A stretch of DNA of 5,763 nt from Nostocaceae cyanobacterium CSSed10_463m (GTDB taxonomy: Bacteria > Cyanobacteriota > Cyanobacteriia > Cyanobacteriales > Nostocaceae). The stretch lies in assembly GCA_003556955.1 (NCBI GenBank), contig PWQB01000163.1, forward strand, positions 1 to 5,763. Direction: 5' to 3'. Positions 1 through 5,763 of this stretch are shown here, piece by piece; position 1 is the stretch's first letter; each line of letters opens with the position of its first letter. The notes under the pieces were generated by a model. That model was not told the origin of the DNA. It was given only the letters and a program-made list of their open reading frames with translations, and did not search any database. The translations under genes and the position numbers were made by a program.

Positions 1-576
1 GTCCATAATTGCCGGCACTTGTGTAGATGGAATGCGACTATAACGGGTTTTATCCGGCATCACTATATTCGGCCCAGCCTTACATTTCTTCATGCAGCCA
101 GTACCTTTAATTGTGACTTGATCTTCCAAACCGCGATTACTTAAAGCCGCTTCTAACGCTTGACACACTGCCTTACCACCACGTTTCATACAATCAGACT
201 TTTGACACACTAAAATAGTGTCTTTATTTTTAGCTGATTTGTCCTTAGCGGTTTTCATTGCTGGTTGTTCCTCTACTGGTGTAATAGTTGCAACTCTCCC
301 CATATCAGCACTTGCTGCCATTACACGCTCGGCTTTTAATGTAACTTTATCCTTTTTTATATCATGCTTCTTGTAGCCAACAACTTGCAACCAAGTTCCT
401 GGCGCTAAACGCAAGTCAAAAGCTATGCGTAAATGTTTCGCCAGCTTAACATAGCATTCACCCTCAGCCGTACCTAATAACAAGCCTTTAAGCTTGTAAC
501 CATCTTTAATTACAAAATCAATAAATCTTCCTTCCAAGCAAAACTCTGCAATGTCATTACTGTAAGATGCATTCAT
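1..576 (-). CDS. Thioredoxin-like [2Fe-2S] ferredoxin domain protein, 3' end outside window
   Basis: Reading from the ATG at 576 leftwards gives 192 uninterrupted codons and no stop before the window edge, so the C-terminus is missing. Residues 1-85 or so form a domain I do not recognise (begins MNASYSNDIAEF; contains GTWLQVVGYKK, beta-strand-like). A Lys/Ala-rich linker with EEQP follows at about 100-120. From about residue 120 the protein resembles the thioredoxin-fold [2Fe-2S] ferredoxins (NuoE-like/Shethna-type): C124-x4-C129 and, after about 31 residues, C161-x3-C165 followed by KAGPNIVM. These four cysteines are the likely cluster ligands; C138 is an extra cysteine that could replace C129. 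The role is probably electron transfer or redox sensing in the cytoplasm; no partner is evident. The start is supported by an AGGAGG 9 bases upstream. It probably shares a transcript with the small gene at 634-897. The domain call is firm, the physiological role unknown. Confidence 0.82.
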   Translation of the reverse strand, partial: MNASYSNDIAEFCLEGRFIDFVIKDGYKLKGLLLGTAEGECYVKLAKHLRIAFDLRLAPGTWLQVVGYKKHDIKKDKVTLKAERVMAASADMGRVATITPVEEQPAMKTAKDKSAKNKDTILVCQKSDCMKRGGKAVCQALEAALSNRGLEDQVTIKGTGCMKKCKAGPNIVMPDKTRYSRIPSTQVPAIMD

Positions 577-585
577 TTTCCTTAA

Positions 586-591
586 CCTCCT
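586..591 (-). promoter_or_regulatory. Strong Shine-Dalgarno for the ferredoxin-domain gene
   Basis: On the minus strand AGGAGG lies 9 bases before the ATG at 576. It is a perfect anti-16S match, unusual here because carB has none, and it fixes the start of the ferredoxin-domain gene. Confidence 0.8.
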
Positions 592-633
592 GTTAACTAA
601 CTCAAGCTGAATATCTGTTTATAGGTCAAAACT

Positions 634-897
634 TCAAAACTTTCGGTAGCGACTCTTCCAGGAATGCTCAAGATAACAAATCAGTTCCTGACGCGATGCT
701 GTTAATTGCTGCATTACAGACCACAGTTGAACCACTGCTAAAGGGTTGTCAATCTCAACTCGTAATGGCTGGTTAGGCTCACACCAACACTTAATCTCTA
801 GCTCCTGTAAGCGTTGATAGACTTGCCATCTGTCTGCCCAGTCTACCCCCACCCCGACAACGAAATTTTTCTTGATTTCTGAACTTAATGATTTCAA
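634..897 (-). CDS. Small uncharacterised protein, about 87 residues, TTG start
   Basis: I do not recognise a named family, though the sequence has the look of a conserved small cyanobacterial protein. The product is soluble and tryptophan-rich (DWADRW at 19-24, CWC at 37-39, later LWSVM and SWKSRY), with a basic C-terminus and no membrane segment or signal peptide. No ATG is available in frame. I chose the TTG at 897 because GAGG at 907-910 lies 9 bases upstream; the TTG at 912, five codons earlier, has no ribosome binding site. An ATG at 917 is in another frame and stops after two codons (ATG CGT TGA). The gene ends 57 bases before the ferredoxin-domain gene on the same strand, which suggests one operon. 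CWC could bind metal, but this is speculation. Its reality is fairly likely from composition and position. Confidence 0.6.
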   Translation of the reverse strand: MKSLSSEIKKNFVVGVGVDWADRWQVYQRLQELEIKCWCEPNQPLRVEIDNPLAVVQLWSVMQQLTASRQELICYLEHSWKSRYRKF

Positions 898-981
898 GCG
901 ACTAGCCCTCAACGCATGACTAAATTGCAGTAACTATTTTGTCTTTACCCCCTAGTTCCTGGAATCTTTGGGAGTACTACC

Positions 982-1009
982 TCTTTAAACCAGCATAACC
1001 TAAGTGCAA
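982..1009 (-). promoter_or_regulatory. Weak candidate promoter for the minus-strand gene pair
   Basis: On the minus strand TTGCAC (1004-1009) and TAAAGA (982-987) are 16 bases apart, a loose match to a sigma-70-type promoter, about 85 bases upstream of the TTG at 897. Such matches arise often by chance in AT-rich DNA. Confidence 0.2.
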
Positions 1010-1069
1010 ACAATTCTCAGTTGGATAAATAAAAAATATCATAACTTTGTAATAATTTCCGGTTATGAA

Positions 1070-1255
1070 TCACAGAGTAGGAGGAGAGAAGGGTATCACC
1101 AAGGACAAATCAAACTTAAAACCTCCACTTTCCTTAGCAGACAGCAGTAAGTAACGCCATCCACCACCCCAGTTCCTCAATGCTTTAGCAGCCCCATCCA
1201 TCACGCACCATACCCAAAATTCCAGAGAGGCTGGGTTGGTGTGAGGTTTGCTCAA
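1070..1255 (-). CDS. Doubtful small open reading frame, 61 residues
   Basis: A frame from TTG at 1255 to TGA at 1070 encodes a 61-residue peptide rich in Trp, Gly and Leu (LEFWVWCVMD, NWGGGWRYLLL). In its favour, GGAG at 1261-1264 is 5 bases before the TTG. Against it, the start is non-ATG, there is no recognised domain, and it is isolated in a spacer. It could be a real small protein, a gene remnant or chance. If real it would be the first gene of the leftward transcript, though about 170 bases separate it from the next gene. Confidence 0.22.
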   Translation of the reverse strand: MSKPHTNPASLEFWVWCVMDGAAKALRNWGGGWRYLLLSAKESGGFKFDLSLVIPFSPPTL

Positions 1256-1404
1256 GTCTTCTCCAAAACTAAGACGCTTCTATTTTGATATGAAAAAATA
1301 GTCTCAAAATATTCTCATTAGTAGTGAAGAAACACGACATAACTGTAGTGCAATAATCACACTAAAGAGAAAAAATTGCCATTTTGAATACAGAAAATAA
1401 AGAA

Positions 1405-1421
1405 TAATTAAATATCAATTA
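1405..1421. promoter_or_regulatory. AT-rich dyad upstream of dps, possible regulator site
   Basis: TAATT (1405-1409) and AATTA (1417-1421) form an interrupted 17-base dyad just upstream of the likely dps promoter. AT-rich dyads of this size are the kind bound by Fur/PerR-type repressors, which often control dps genes. The match is loose and chance is quite possible. Confidence 0.2.
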
Positions 1422-1424
1422 GAC

Positions 1425-1451
1425 TTGCTTTTCTTTTTTAAATGTTAATAT
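1425..1451 (+). promoter_or_regulatory. Candidate dps promoter
   Basis: TTGCTT (1425-1430) and TAATAT (1446-1451) are 15 bases apart, giving a predicted transcript start near 1458 and a leader of about 40 bases. The -10 is fair, the spacing is short, and GTTAAAA occurs twice in the leader (1466-1472, 1482-1488). Confidence 0.3.
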
Positions 1452-1500
1452 GTAAAAGATAAGCAGTTAAAATCCATCACTGTTAAAAGCGAGGAGAACA

Positions 1501-2055
1501 ATGTCTGATACACAAACCTTATTACAAAATTTTGGTCAGGTTTATGACAATCCTGTACTGCTAGATCGTAGCGTAACCGCTCCAGTTACCGAAGGTTTCA
1601 ACGTTGTCTTAGCGAGCTTTCAAGCACTGTACTTGCAATATCAGAAGCATCATTTTGTAGTGGAAGGTGCAGAATTTTACTCACTACATGAGTTATTTAG
1701 CGATCACTACGAGCAAGTACAAGATCATATCCATGAAATTGGCGAAAGGTTAAATGGTTTGGGTGGTGTACCAGCTGCTAGTTTCAGCAAGTTAGCAGAA
1801 TTAACCTGTTTTGAACCTGAATCTGATGGCGTATATTCTTGTCGCCAAATGGTAGAAAATGATTTAGCAGCAGAACAAGCCATGATTAATGTTATTCGTC
1901 GTCAAGCCTCTCAGGCAGAGAGTTTGGGCGACAGGGGTACACGCTATCTCTATGAGCAAATTCTGTTAAAAACTGAAGAAAGAGCTTACCATTTAGCTCA
2001 CTTCCTAGCTAAAGATAGCTTAACTTTAGCATTTGTCCAACCTGCTCAAAATTAG
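1501..2055 (+). CDS. dps: Dps-family ferritin-like protein with a three-histidine ferroxidase centre
   Basis: This 184-residue protein is a member of the Dps family: cytoplasmic 12-subunit shells that oxidise Fe(II) at subunit interfaces and store it, protecting DNA from Fenton chemistry. The signature helix region is clear: QKHHF at 48-52, GAEFYSLHE at 56-64, HIHEIGERL at 76-84. Residue numbers coincide with E. coli Dps at the ferroxidase centre: H51, H63 and E82 are kept, but D67 is S67 (D68 next to it) and D78 is H78. A histidine at 78 matches the unusual His-type centres described for cyanobacterial DpsA of Thermosynechococcus and Dps4 of Nostoc punctiforme. The usual Trp52 is Phe. The N-terminal tail has no lysine before K49, so the Lys-tail DNA binding of E. 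coli Dps is not expected. Start: ATG with GAGGAG at 1491-1496. It is monocistronic, closed by the hairpin at 2129-2167. Confidence 0.93.
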   Translation: MSDTQTLLQNFGQVYDNPVLLDRSVTAPVTEGFNVVLASFQALYLQYQKHHFVVEGAEFYSLHELFSDHYEQVQDHIHEIGERLNGLGGVPAASFSKLAELTCFEPESDGVYSCRQMVENDLAAEQAMINVIRRQASQAESLGDRGTRYLYEQILLKTEERAYHLAHFLAKDSLTLAFVQPAQN

Positions 2056-2128
2056 TGCGGTAATAATTTTAGTTTGGTAAAGTCTACATTGAGGAAAAAG
2101 TTGGCAGACTTAAACCTTAAAACAGTCT

Positions 2129-2167
2129 AAAAATGGCAGTGAGTATTTAACTACTCCTGCCATTTTT
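2129..2167 (+). terminator. Rho-independent-type terminator after dps
   Basis: AAAAATGGCAG (2129-2139), a bulged T, then GAGTA pair perfectly with TACTC (2152-2156) and CTGCCATTTTT (2157-2167) around a 6-base loop TTTAAC. The 16-pair stem ends in a T run about 75 bases after the dps stop. The A run on the other side would let it work in both directions. Confidence 0.8.
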
Positions 2168-2370
2168 AATTCCAACCTATGTTGGCTAACCAGGTTATCA
2201 ATTGGCTTATGTTAAGTAGAGTTTATTTTTTTTATATTCAGGTATTATTACTGGGGAAAACTCAGCCCATTCTTACATAAACCTGGTATAAATAAAAAGT
2301 CATATAAAAAACATTTCCTCAGTAAGCAATAAATATGAGAAAAGATTGACATTAAAAAAACGTAATACCC
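2168..2370. other. AT-rich gene-free spacer downstream of the dps terminator
   Basis: No gene seen. A 5-pair hairpin CCAAC/GTTGG (2172-2185) directly follows the terminator. ACCAGGTT, starting near 2189, recurs inverted as AACCTGGT near 2279-2286, which may be chance. Confidence 0.5.
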
Positions 2371-2405
2371 AGATCCCCTACTTCTTAGAGAGAAGTCAGG
2401 GATCT
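2371..2405. repeat. Imperfect palindrome of a Nostoc-type intergenic repeat
   Basis: AGATCCCCTACTTCT (2371-2385) and AGAAGTCAGGGATCT (2391-2405) form a 15-base inverted repeat with two adjacent mismatches and loop TAGAG. Palindromes of this type (GATCCCC-ACTTCT arms) are, from memory, scattered widely in Nostoc intergenic DNA. There is no T tract, so it is unlikely to be a terminator. Confidence 0.65.
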
Positions 2406-2465
2406 ATATCGTCAAAGTTTTATGTTTAATGATGTTGACCTACTTAATAAAACTTTGATGATATA
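2405..2465. repeat. Near-perfect 19-base inverted repeat abutting the previous palindrome
   Basis: The arm at 2405-2423 (contains ATATCGTCAAAGTTTTAT) pairs with the arm at 2447-2465 (contains ATAAAACTTTGATGATAT); the only imperfection is one G-T pair. The loop is 23 bases. It shares base 2405 with the preceding palindrome, so the two look like one composite element. No coding capacity is visible; a small non-autonomous mobile repeat or an RNA hairpin is possible. Confidence 0.7.
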
Positions 2466-2500
2466 AATAGTTAATTATTTCATAATTTAATTAGTGAAAA

Positions 2501-2530
2501 TTGACACTATTTCCTAACAAAAAATATATA
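2501..2530 (+). promoter_or_regulatory. Candidate carB promoter
   Basis: A perfect TTGACA (2501-2506) is followed after 18 bases by TATATA (2525-2530). Transcription would begin near 2537, giving carB a leader of about 245 bases. This is the best promoter match in the gap; a weaker TAATAT at 2712-2717 without a good -35 is an alternative nearer the gene. Confidence 0.5.
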
Positions 2531-2534
2531 TAGT

Positions 2535-2625
2535 GCATTGGGCTAGGCGAAAACACACCCTACACAAAAGGACTTGGGTAGCTCCTTGCAGGGGAGAAGT
2601 TTGGAGAGGGGTTCATTGCCTAGGG
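2535..2625. repeat. Fragments of interspersed Nostocales intergenic repeats
   Basis: GGCTAGGCGAAAACACACCC followed by TACA (2541-2564) and the purine-rich GCAGGGGAGAAG then TTTGGAGAGGGG (2588-2611) resemble repeat families I recall from many Nostoc intergenic regions. CTAGGCGA (2543-2550) pairs with TTGCCTAG (2616-2623), allowing one G-T pair, so the block could fold back on itself. CTCC (2582-2585) and GGAG (2593-2596) form a small inner hairpin. Confidence 0.4.
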
Positions 2626-2635
2626 GTACAGCACT

Positions 2636-2648
2636 GATACACTGTATC
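2636..2648. promoter_or_regulatory. Perfect palindrome GATACA-C-TGTATC, possible operator
   Basis: GATACACTGTATC is a perfect 13-base palindrome around a central C. Its size and symmetry fit a dimeric regulator site, or a short RNA hairpin would be too tight to form, so DNA binding is the likelier role. No known consensus was recognised. Confidence 0.3.
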
Positions 2649-2652
2649 TACG

Positions 2653-2697
2653 TTCCAGGTGAGAAAGACGAATCTCTGTGCTATCTCCGACCTGGAA
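2653..2697 (+). promoter_or_regulatory. Stem-loop in the probable carB leader
   Basis: TTCCAGGT (2653-2660) and ACCTGGAA (2690-2697) pair perfectly. Inside, GAGA (2661-2664) can pair with TCTC at either 2673-2676 or 2684-2687, so two alternative folds exist. It sits 83 bases before the carB ATG. There is no T run after it. It could be a leader control element, an mRNA stabiliser or part of a repeat. Confidence 0.4.
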
Positions 2698-2722
2698 AAC
2701 TTAATAATAAATAATATGACCG

Positions 2723-2736
2723 AGGGTAAAGACCCT
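2723..2736 (+). promoter_or_regulatory. Small hairpin overlapping a 7-codon upstream frame
   Basis: AGGGT and ACCCT close a 4-base loop AAAG. The hairpin lies inside a short frame, ATG at 2716 to TAA at 2737-2739 (MTEGKDP), which has no Shine-Dalgarno. The stem is short and may be incidental. Confidence 0.25.
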
Positions 2737-2780
2737 TAAAATAGTCAGGATTTGTATTCTCTTACTCCAACCCAATTACT

Positions 2781-5763
2781 ATGCCCCGCCGTCAAGACAT
2801 ACATAAAATTTTGCTGTTAGGCTCTGGTCCTATCGTCATCGGACAAGCTTGTGAGTTTGACTACTCCGGGACCCAAGCCTGTAAAGCCCTGCGAGAAGAA
2901 GGTTATGAAGTGGTGTTAGTTAATTCTAACCCAGCCACAATTATGACCGACCCAGAAACGGCTGATCGTACCTACATTGAGCCGCTTACACCAGATATCG
3001 TCGAAAAAGTCATTGCTAAAGAACGTCCCGATGCTCTGCTACCCACAATGGGAGGACAAACTGCTCTCAATCTGGCTGTAGCCTTGGCTAAAAATGGCGC
3101 TTTAGATAAGTATAACGTGGAGTTAATCGGCGCAAAGTTACCAGCGATAGAAAAAGCCGAAGATCGGAAACTGTTTAACGAGGCTATGGCTAAAATAGGC
3201 GTGGCTGTGTGTCCTAGTGGTACAGCTTCATCTTTAGCAGAATCCAAAGCGATCGCTGAACGTATTGGGACTTATCCTTTAATTATCCGTCCTGCCTTTA
3301 CAATGGGTGGTACTGGTGGCGGTATCGCCTACAACAAAGAAGAATTTGAAGAAATGGCGCAGGTGGGTATTGATGCTAGCCCTGTTTCCCAAATTCTGAT
3401 TGACCAATCTTTACTCGGTTGGAAAGAATACGAGTTGGAAGTCATGCGCGATTTAGCAGATAATGTGGTGATTATCTGTTCTATCGAGAACATTGACCCT
3501 ATGGGTATTCACACAGGCGACTCCATTACAGTTGCTCCCGCCCAAACTCTGACTGATAAAGAATATCAGCGTCTGCGGGATATGGCGATTAAAATTATCC
3601 GCGAGATTGGGGTAGAAACTGGTGGTTCTAATATCCAATTTGCGGTGAATCCTGTGAATGGGGATGTGGTAGTCATTGAGATGAATCCCCGTGTTTCGCG
3701 GAGTTCGGCTTTGGCTTCTAAAGCTACTGGTTTCCCCATTGCGAAAATTGCGGCAAAATTGGCTGTGGGTTATACCCTGGATGAAATTAAAAACGATATC
3801 ACCAAGCAAACACCTGCTTCTTTTGAGCCGACTATTGACTATGTAGTTACCAAAATCCCCCGCTTTGCTTTTGAGAAGTTTCCCGGTTCAGATGCTGTGC
3901 TGACTACTCAAATGAAGTCTGTGGGTGAAGCAATGGCCATTGGGCGGACTTTTAATGAATCTTTCCAAAAGGCTTTGCGTTCCTTAGAAACTGGGCGCGC
4001 TGGTTGGGGTTGTGACCAATCAGAAAAGTTACCCAGTGGTGAACAAATTCGTGCTTTACTGCGAACACCTCATCCTGATCGGATTTTTGCGGTGCGTCAT
4101 GCTTTACAACTTGGTTTAAGTACTGAGGAAATCTACGAACTGACGGCGATTGATCCGTGGTTCTTGGATAAAATGCAGCAAATGCTGGATGTGGAGAAGT
4201 TCCTGAAGCGGACTCCTTTAAAACAGTTGACAAAAGAACAGTTTTATCAGGTGAAACGTGATGGGTTTAGCGATCGCCAAATAGCCTTCGCAACTAAAAC
4301 CACCGAAGATGAAGTCCGCAGTTACCGCAAAGAATTAGGCGTTATCCCGGTTTACAAAACTGTGGATACCTGTGCGGCTGAGTTTGAAGCTTTTACTCCT
4401 TACTATTACTCCACCTACGAAGACGAAACCGAAGTTTTACCCACCAGCAAGCCCAAGGTGATGATTTTGGGCGGAGGTCCGAACCGCATTGGACAGGGAA
4501 TTGAGTTTGACTATTGTTGTTGTCACGCCGCTTATGCGTTGAAAAAGGCGGGATTTGAGACAATTATGGTTAACTCTAATCCTGAGACGGTTTCTACAGA
4601 TTATGACACGAGCGATCGCCTGTATTTTGAGCCGTTGACCAAAGAAGATGTGATCAACATTATCGAAGCGGAAAATCCGGTGGGGGTAATTATTCAGTTT
4701 GGCGGACAAACACCTCTGAAATTGGCGGTTCCATTAGAAGAGTTTCTCAAAAATAACCCGTCTCTCCCTACGAAGATTTGGGGAACATCCCCAGATTCTA
4801 TCGATATGGCGGAAAATCGGGAACGCTTTGAGAAGATTCTCAATGAGTTAAATATTGCTCAACCACCCAATGGAATCGCTCGCAGTTATGAAGATGCGCT
4901 GATTGTGGCGAAACGCATCGGTTATCCGGTGGTGGTGCGTCCTAGTTATGTGTTGGGGGGACGAGCGATGGAAATCGTTTACTCTGATACGGATTTGGAA
5001 CGTTACATGACCTTTGCGGTGCTGGTGGAACCGGAACATCCCATTTTAATCGATAAGTTCTTGGAAAATGCGATTGAAGTCGATGTAGATGCGATCGCAG
5101 ATCACACCGGAAGAGTGGTGATTGGTGGCATAATGGAACACATTGAGCAAGCAGGGATTCACTCAGGAGATTCTGCCTGTTCCTTACCGTCTATTTCCCT
5201 CTCACCAGCCGTTCTAGAACAAATTCGCACTTGGACTGTGCAGCTAGCCCAATCTTTATCAGTTGTGGGATTGATGAATATTCAGTTTGCAGTTGTGGGC
5301 GCTCAAGGTTATTCTCCCCAAGTTTATATCCTCGAAGCTAACCCCCGTGCCTCGCGCACAGTGCCTTTTGTGTCTAAATCTACTGGGATACCTCTGGCAA
5401 AAGTCGCATCCTTAATTATGTCGGGTAAAACCTTAGAGGAGCTTAACTTTACTCAAGAAGTGATTCCATCCCATATTTCTGTTAAAGAAGCAGTATTACC
5501 CTTTAATAAATTCCCTGGAACTGATACAATATTAGGCCCAGAAATGCGCTCGACTGGTGAGGTGATGGGAATCGACAGGGACTTTGGGCGGGCGTTTGCT
5601 AAGGCAGAATTAGCAGCTGGTGAGTTTTTACCCCTCAAAGGAACTGTATTTGTCTCCATGAGCGATCGCGATAAATCCGATGCAGTGAATGTAGTTAAGG
5701 AACTGATCGCATTGGGCTTTAAAGTGATGTCTACATTAGGTACACGCCGTGTCCTGGAGGAAA
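2781..5763 (+). CDS. carB: Carbamoyl-phosphate synthase large subunit, 3' end outside window
   Basis: CarB makes carbamoyl phosphate from bicarbonate, ATP and ammonia supplied by the CarA glutaminase, for arginine and pyrimidine synthesis. The 994 codons seen are open throughout. Order: carboxyphosphate domain ([11 protein letters not shown] near 12-22, R129, R170 before the glycine-rich TMGGTGGG, metal ligands Q286, E300, N302), oligomerisation linker (about 404-555), carbamoyl-phosphate domain ([11 protein letters not shown] from 563, R680, R720, Q835, E852, N854), then the start of the allosteric MGS-like domain. In the last, S959, K965, T985 and T988 match the E. coli effector-site residues S948, K954, T974 and T977, so ornithine/nucleotide control may be kept. 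Relative to E. coli there are about five extra residues between Q835 and E852. About 90 codons are missing. The ATG at 2781 has no Shine-Dalgarno, but MPRRQDIHK is the usual N-terminus. carA is not in view. Confidence 0.98.
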   Translation, partial: MPRRQDIHKILLLGSGPIVIGQACEFDYSGTQACKALREEGYEVVLVNSNPATIMTDPETADRTYIEPLTPDIVEKVIAKERPDALLPTMGGQTALNLAVALAKNGALDKYNVELIGAKLPAIEKAEDRKLFNEAMAKIGVAVCPSGTASSLAESKAIAERIGTYPLIIRPAFTMGGTGGGIAYNKEEFEEMAQVGIDASPVSQILIDQSLLGWKEYELEVMRDLADNVVIICSIENIDPMGIHTGDSITVAPAQTLTDKEYQRLRDMAIKIIREIGVETGGSNIQFAVNPVNGDVVVIEMNPRVSRSSALASKATGFPIAKIAAKLAVGYTLDEIKNDITKQTPASFEPTIDYVVTKIPRFAFEKFPGSDAVLTTQMKSVGEAMAIGRTFNESFQKALRSLETGRAGWGCDQSEKLPSGEQIRALLRTPHPDRIFAVRHALQLGLSTEEIYELTAIDPWFLDKMQQMLDVEKFLKRTPLKQLTKEQFYQVKRDGFSDRQIAFATKTTEDEVRSYRKELGVIPVYKTVDTCAAEFEAFTPYYYSTYEDETEVLPTSKPKVMILGGGPNRIGQGIEFDYCCCHAAYALKKAGFETIMVNSNPETVSTDYDTSDRLYFEPLTKEDVINIIEAENPVGVIIQFGGQTPLKLAVPLEEFLKNNPSLPTKIWGTSPDSIDMAENRERFEKILNELNIAQPPNGIARSYEDALIVAKRIGYPVVVRPSYVLGGRAMEIVYSDTDLERYMTFAVLVEPEHPILIDKFLENAIEVDVDAIADHTGRVVIGGIMEHIEQAGIHSGDSACSLPSISLSPAVLEQIRTWTVQLAQSLSVVGLMNIQFAVVGAQGYSPQVYILEANPRASRTVPFVSKSTGIPLAKVASLIMSGKTLEELNFTQEVIPSHISVKEAVLPFNKFPGTDTILGPEMRSTGEVMGIDRDFGRAFAKAELAAGEFLPLKGTVFVSMSDRDKSDAVNVVKELIALGFKVMSTLGTRRVLEE
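3249..5669. repeat. Five HIP1 octamers (GCGATCGC) within carB
   Basis: Perfect copies lie at 3249-3256, 4270-4277, 4612-4619, 5091-5098 and 5662-5669. HIP1 is the highly iterated palindrome of many cyanobacterial chromosomes. I found none in the first 2.78 kb. Confidence 0.9.

Larger units (their letters stand above)
898..1500. other. Divergent intergenic region between the ferredoxin pair and dps
   Basis: Apart from the doubtful frame at 1070-1255 I see no gene, RNA gene or terminator hairpin here. 1256-1500 is strongly AT-rich and must hold the dps promoter. CATAACC (994-1000) and GGTTATG (1061-1067) are a 7-base inverted pair 60 bases apart, too weak to interpret. Confidence 0.5.

Noticed and set aside
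2346..2368. TTGACA followed by TAATAC as a promoter
   Set aside because: The spacing is only 11 bases, too short for a sigma-70-type promoter.
2371..2465. CRISPR array or tRNA suggested by the tandem hairpins
   Set aside because: There are no regularly spaced direct repeats and no cloverleaf features; each hairpin is different.
2626..2640. GTA...TAC resembling an NtcA nitrogen-regulator site before carB
   Set aside because: The spacing is 9 bases, whereas the NtcA consensus needs 8, and no properly placed -10 was found.
5283..5342. Extra residues in CarB between Q835 and E852 as a damaging insertion
   Set aside because: The frame is intact and both metal-binding motifs are preserved; loop length here is likely to vary between CarB proteins.
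2972..5659. Several minus-strand reading frames of 60-120 codons opposite carB
   Set aside because: They are antisense to a complete, well-conserved carB frame, have no recognisable domains, and are explained by its codon use.

Overview
The window looks like chromosomal DNA from a filamentous, probably Nostoc/Anabaena-type, cyanobacterium. The carbamoyl-phosphate synthase large subunit opens with the form typical of cyanobacteria. Five copies of the cyanobacterial octamer GCGATCGC lie in that gene. The intergenic DNA carries palindromes and short repeats of the style common in Nostocales. From memory, the order dps then carB resembles a locus of Nostoc sp. PCC 7120; this was not checked by a search.

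Layout. Positions 1-897 are read on the minus strand and hold two genes, probably co-transcribed. The first is a small uncharacterised protein (897 to 634). The second, after a 57-base gap and a strong ribosome binding site, is a protein with an unknown N-terminal domain and a C-terminal thioredoxin-like [2Fe-2S] ferredoxin domain (576, running off the left edge). Positions 898-1500 separate this pair from the divergent dps gene and contain only a doubtful 61-residue reading frame and AT-rich promoter DNA. A Dps-family ferritin-like protein occupies 1501-2055 on the plus strand and is closed by a strong hairpin terminator at 2129-2167. A 725-base gene-free stretch follows, with two abutting palindromes (2371-2465), a good promoter candidate (2501-2530), and a repeat-rich, hairpin-rich probable leader. 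carB begins at 2781 and runs off the right edge with 994 complete codons seen, into the allosteric domain.

How the genes relate. Dps (iron oxidation and storage, protection from peroxide) beside an iron-sulfur protein suggests an iron or redox theme for the left half, but they are on opposite strands and no shared operator could be shown. carB is a housekeeping gene for arginine and pyrimidine synthesis and appears to be its own transcription unit.

The most notable points are the ferroxidase centre of the Dps, which has a histidine at position 78 and a serine at position 67 in place of the usual aspartates, and the structured DNA between dps and carB. No convincing new multi-gene system was found.
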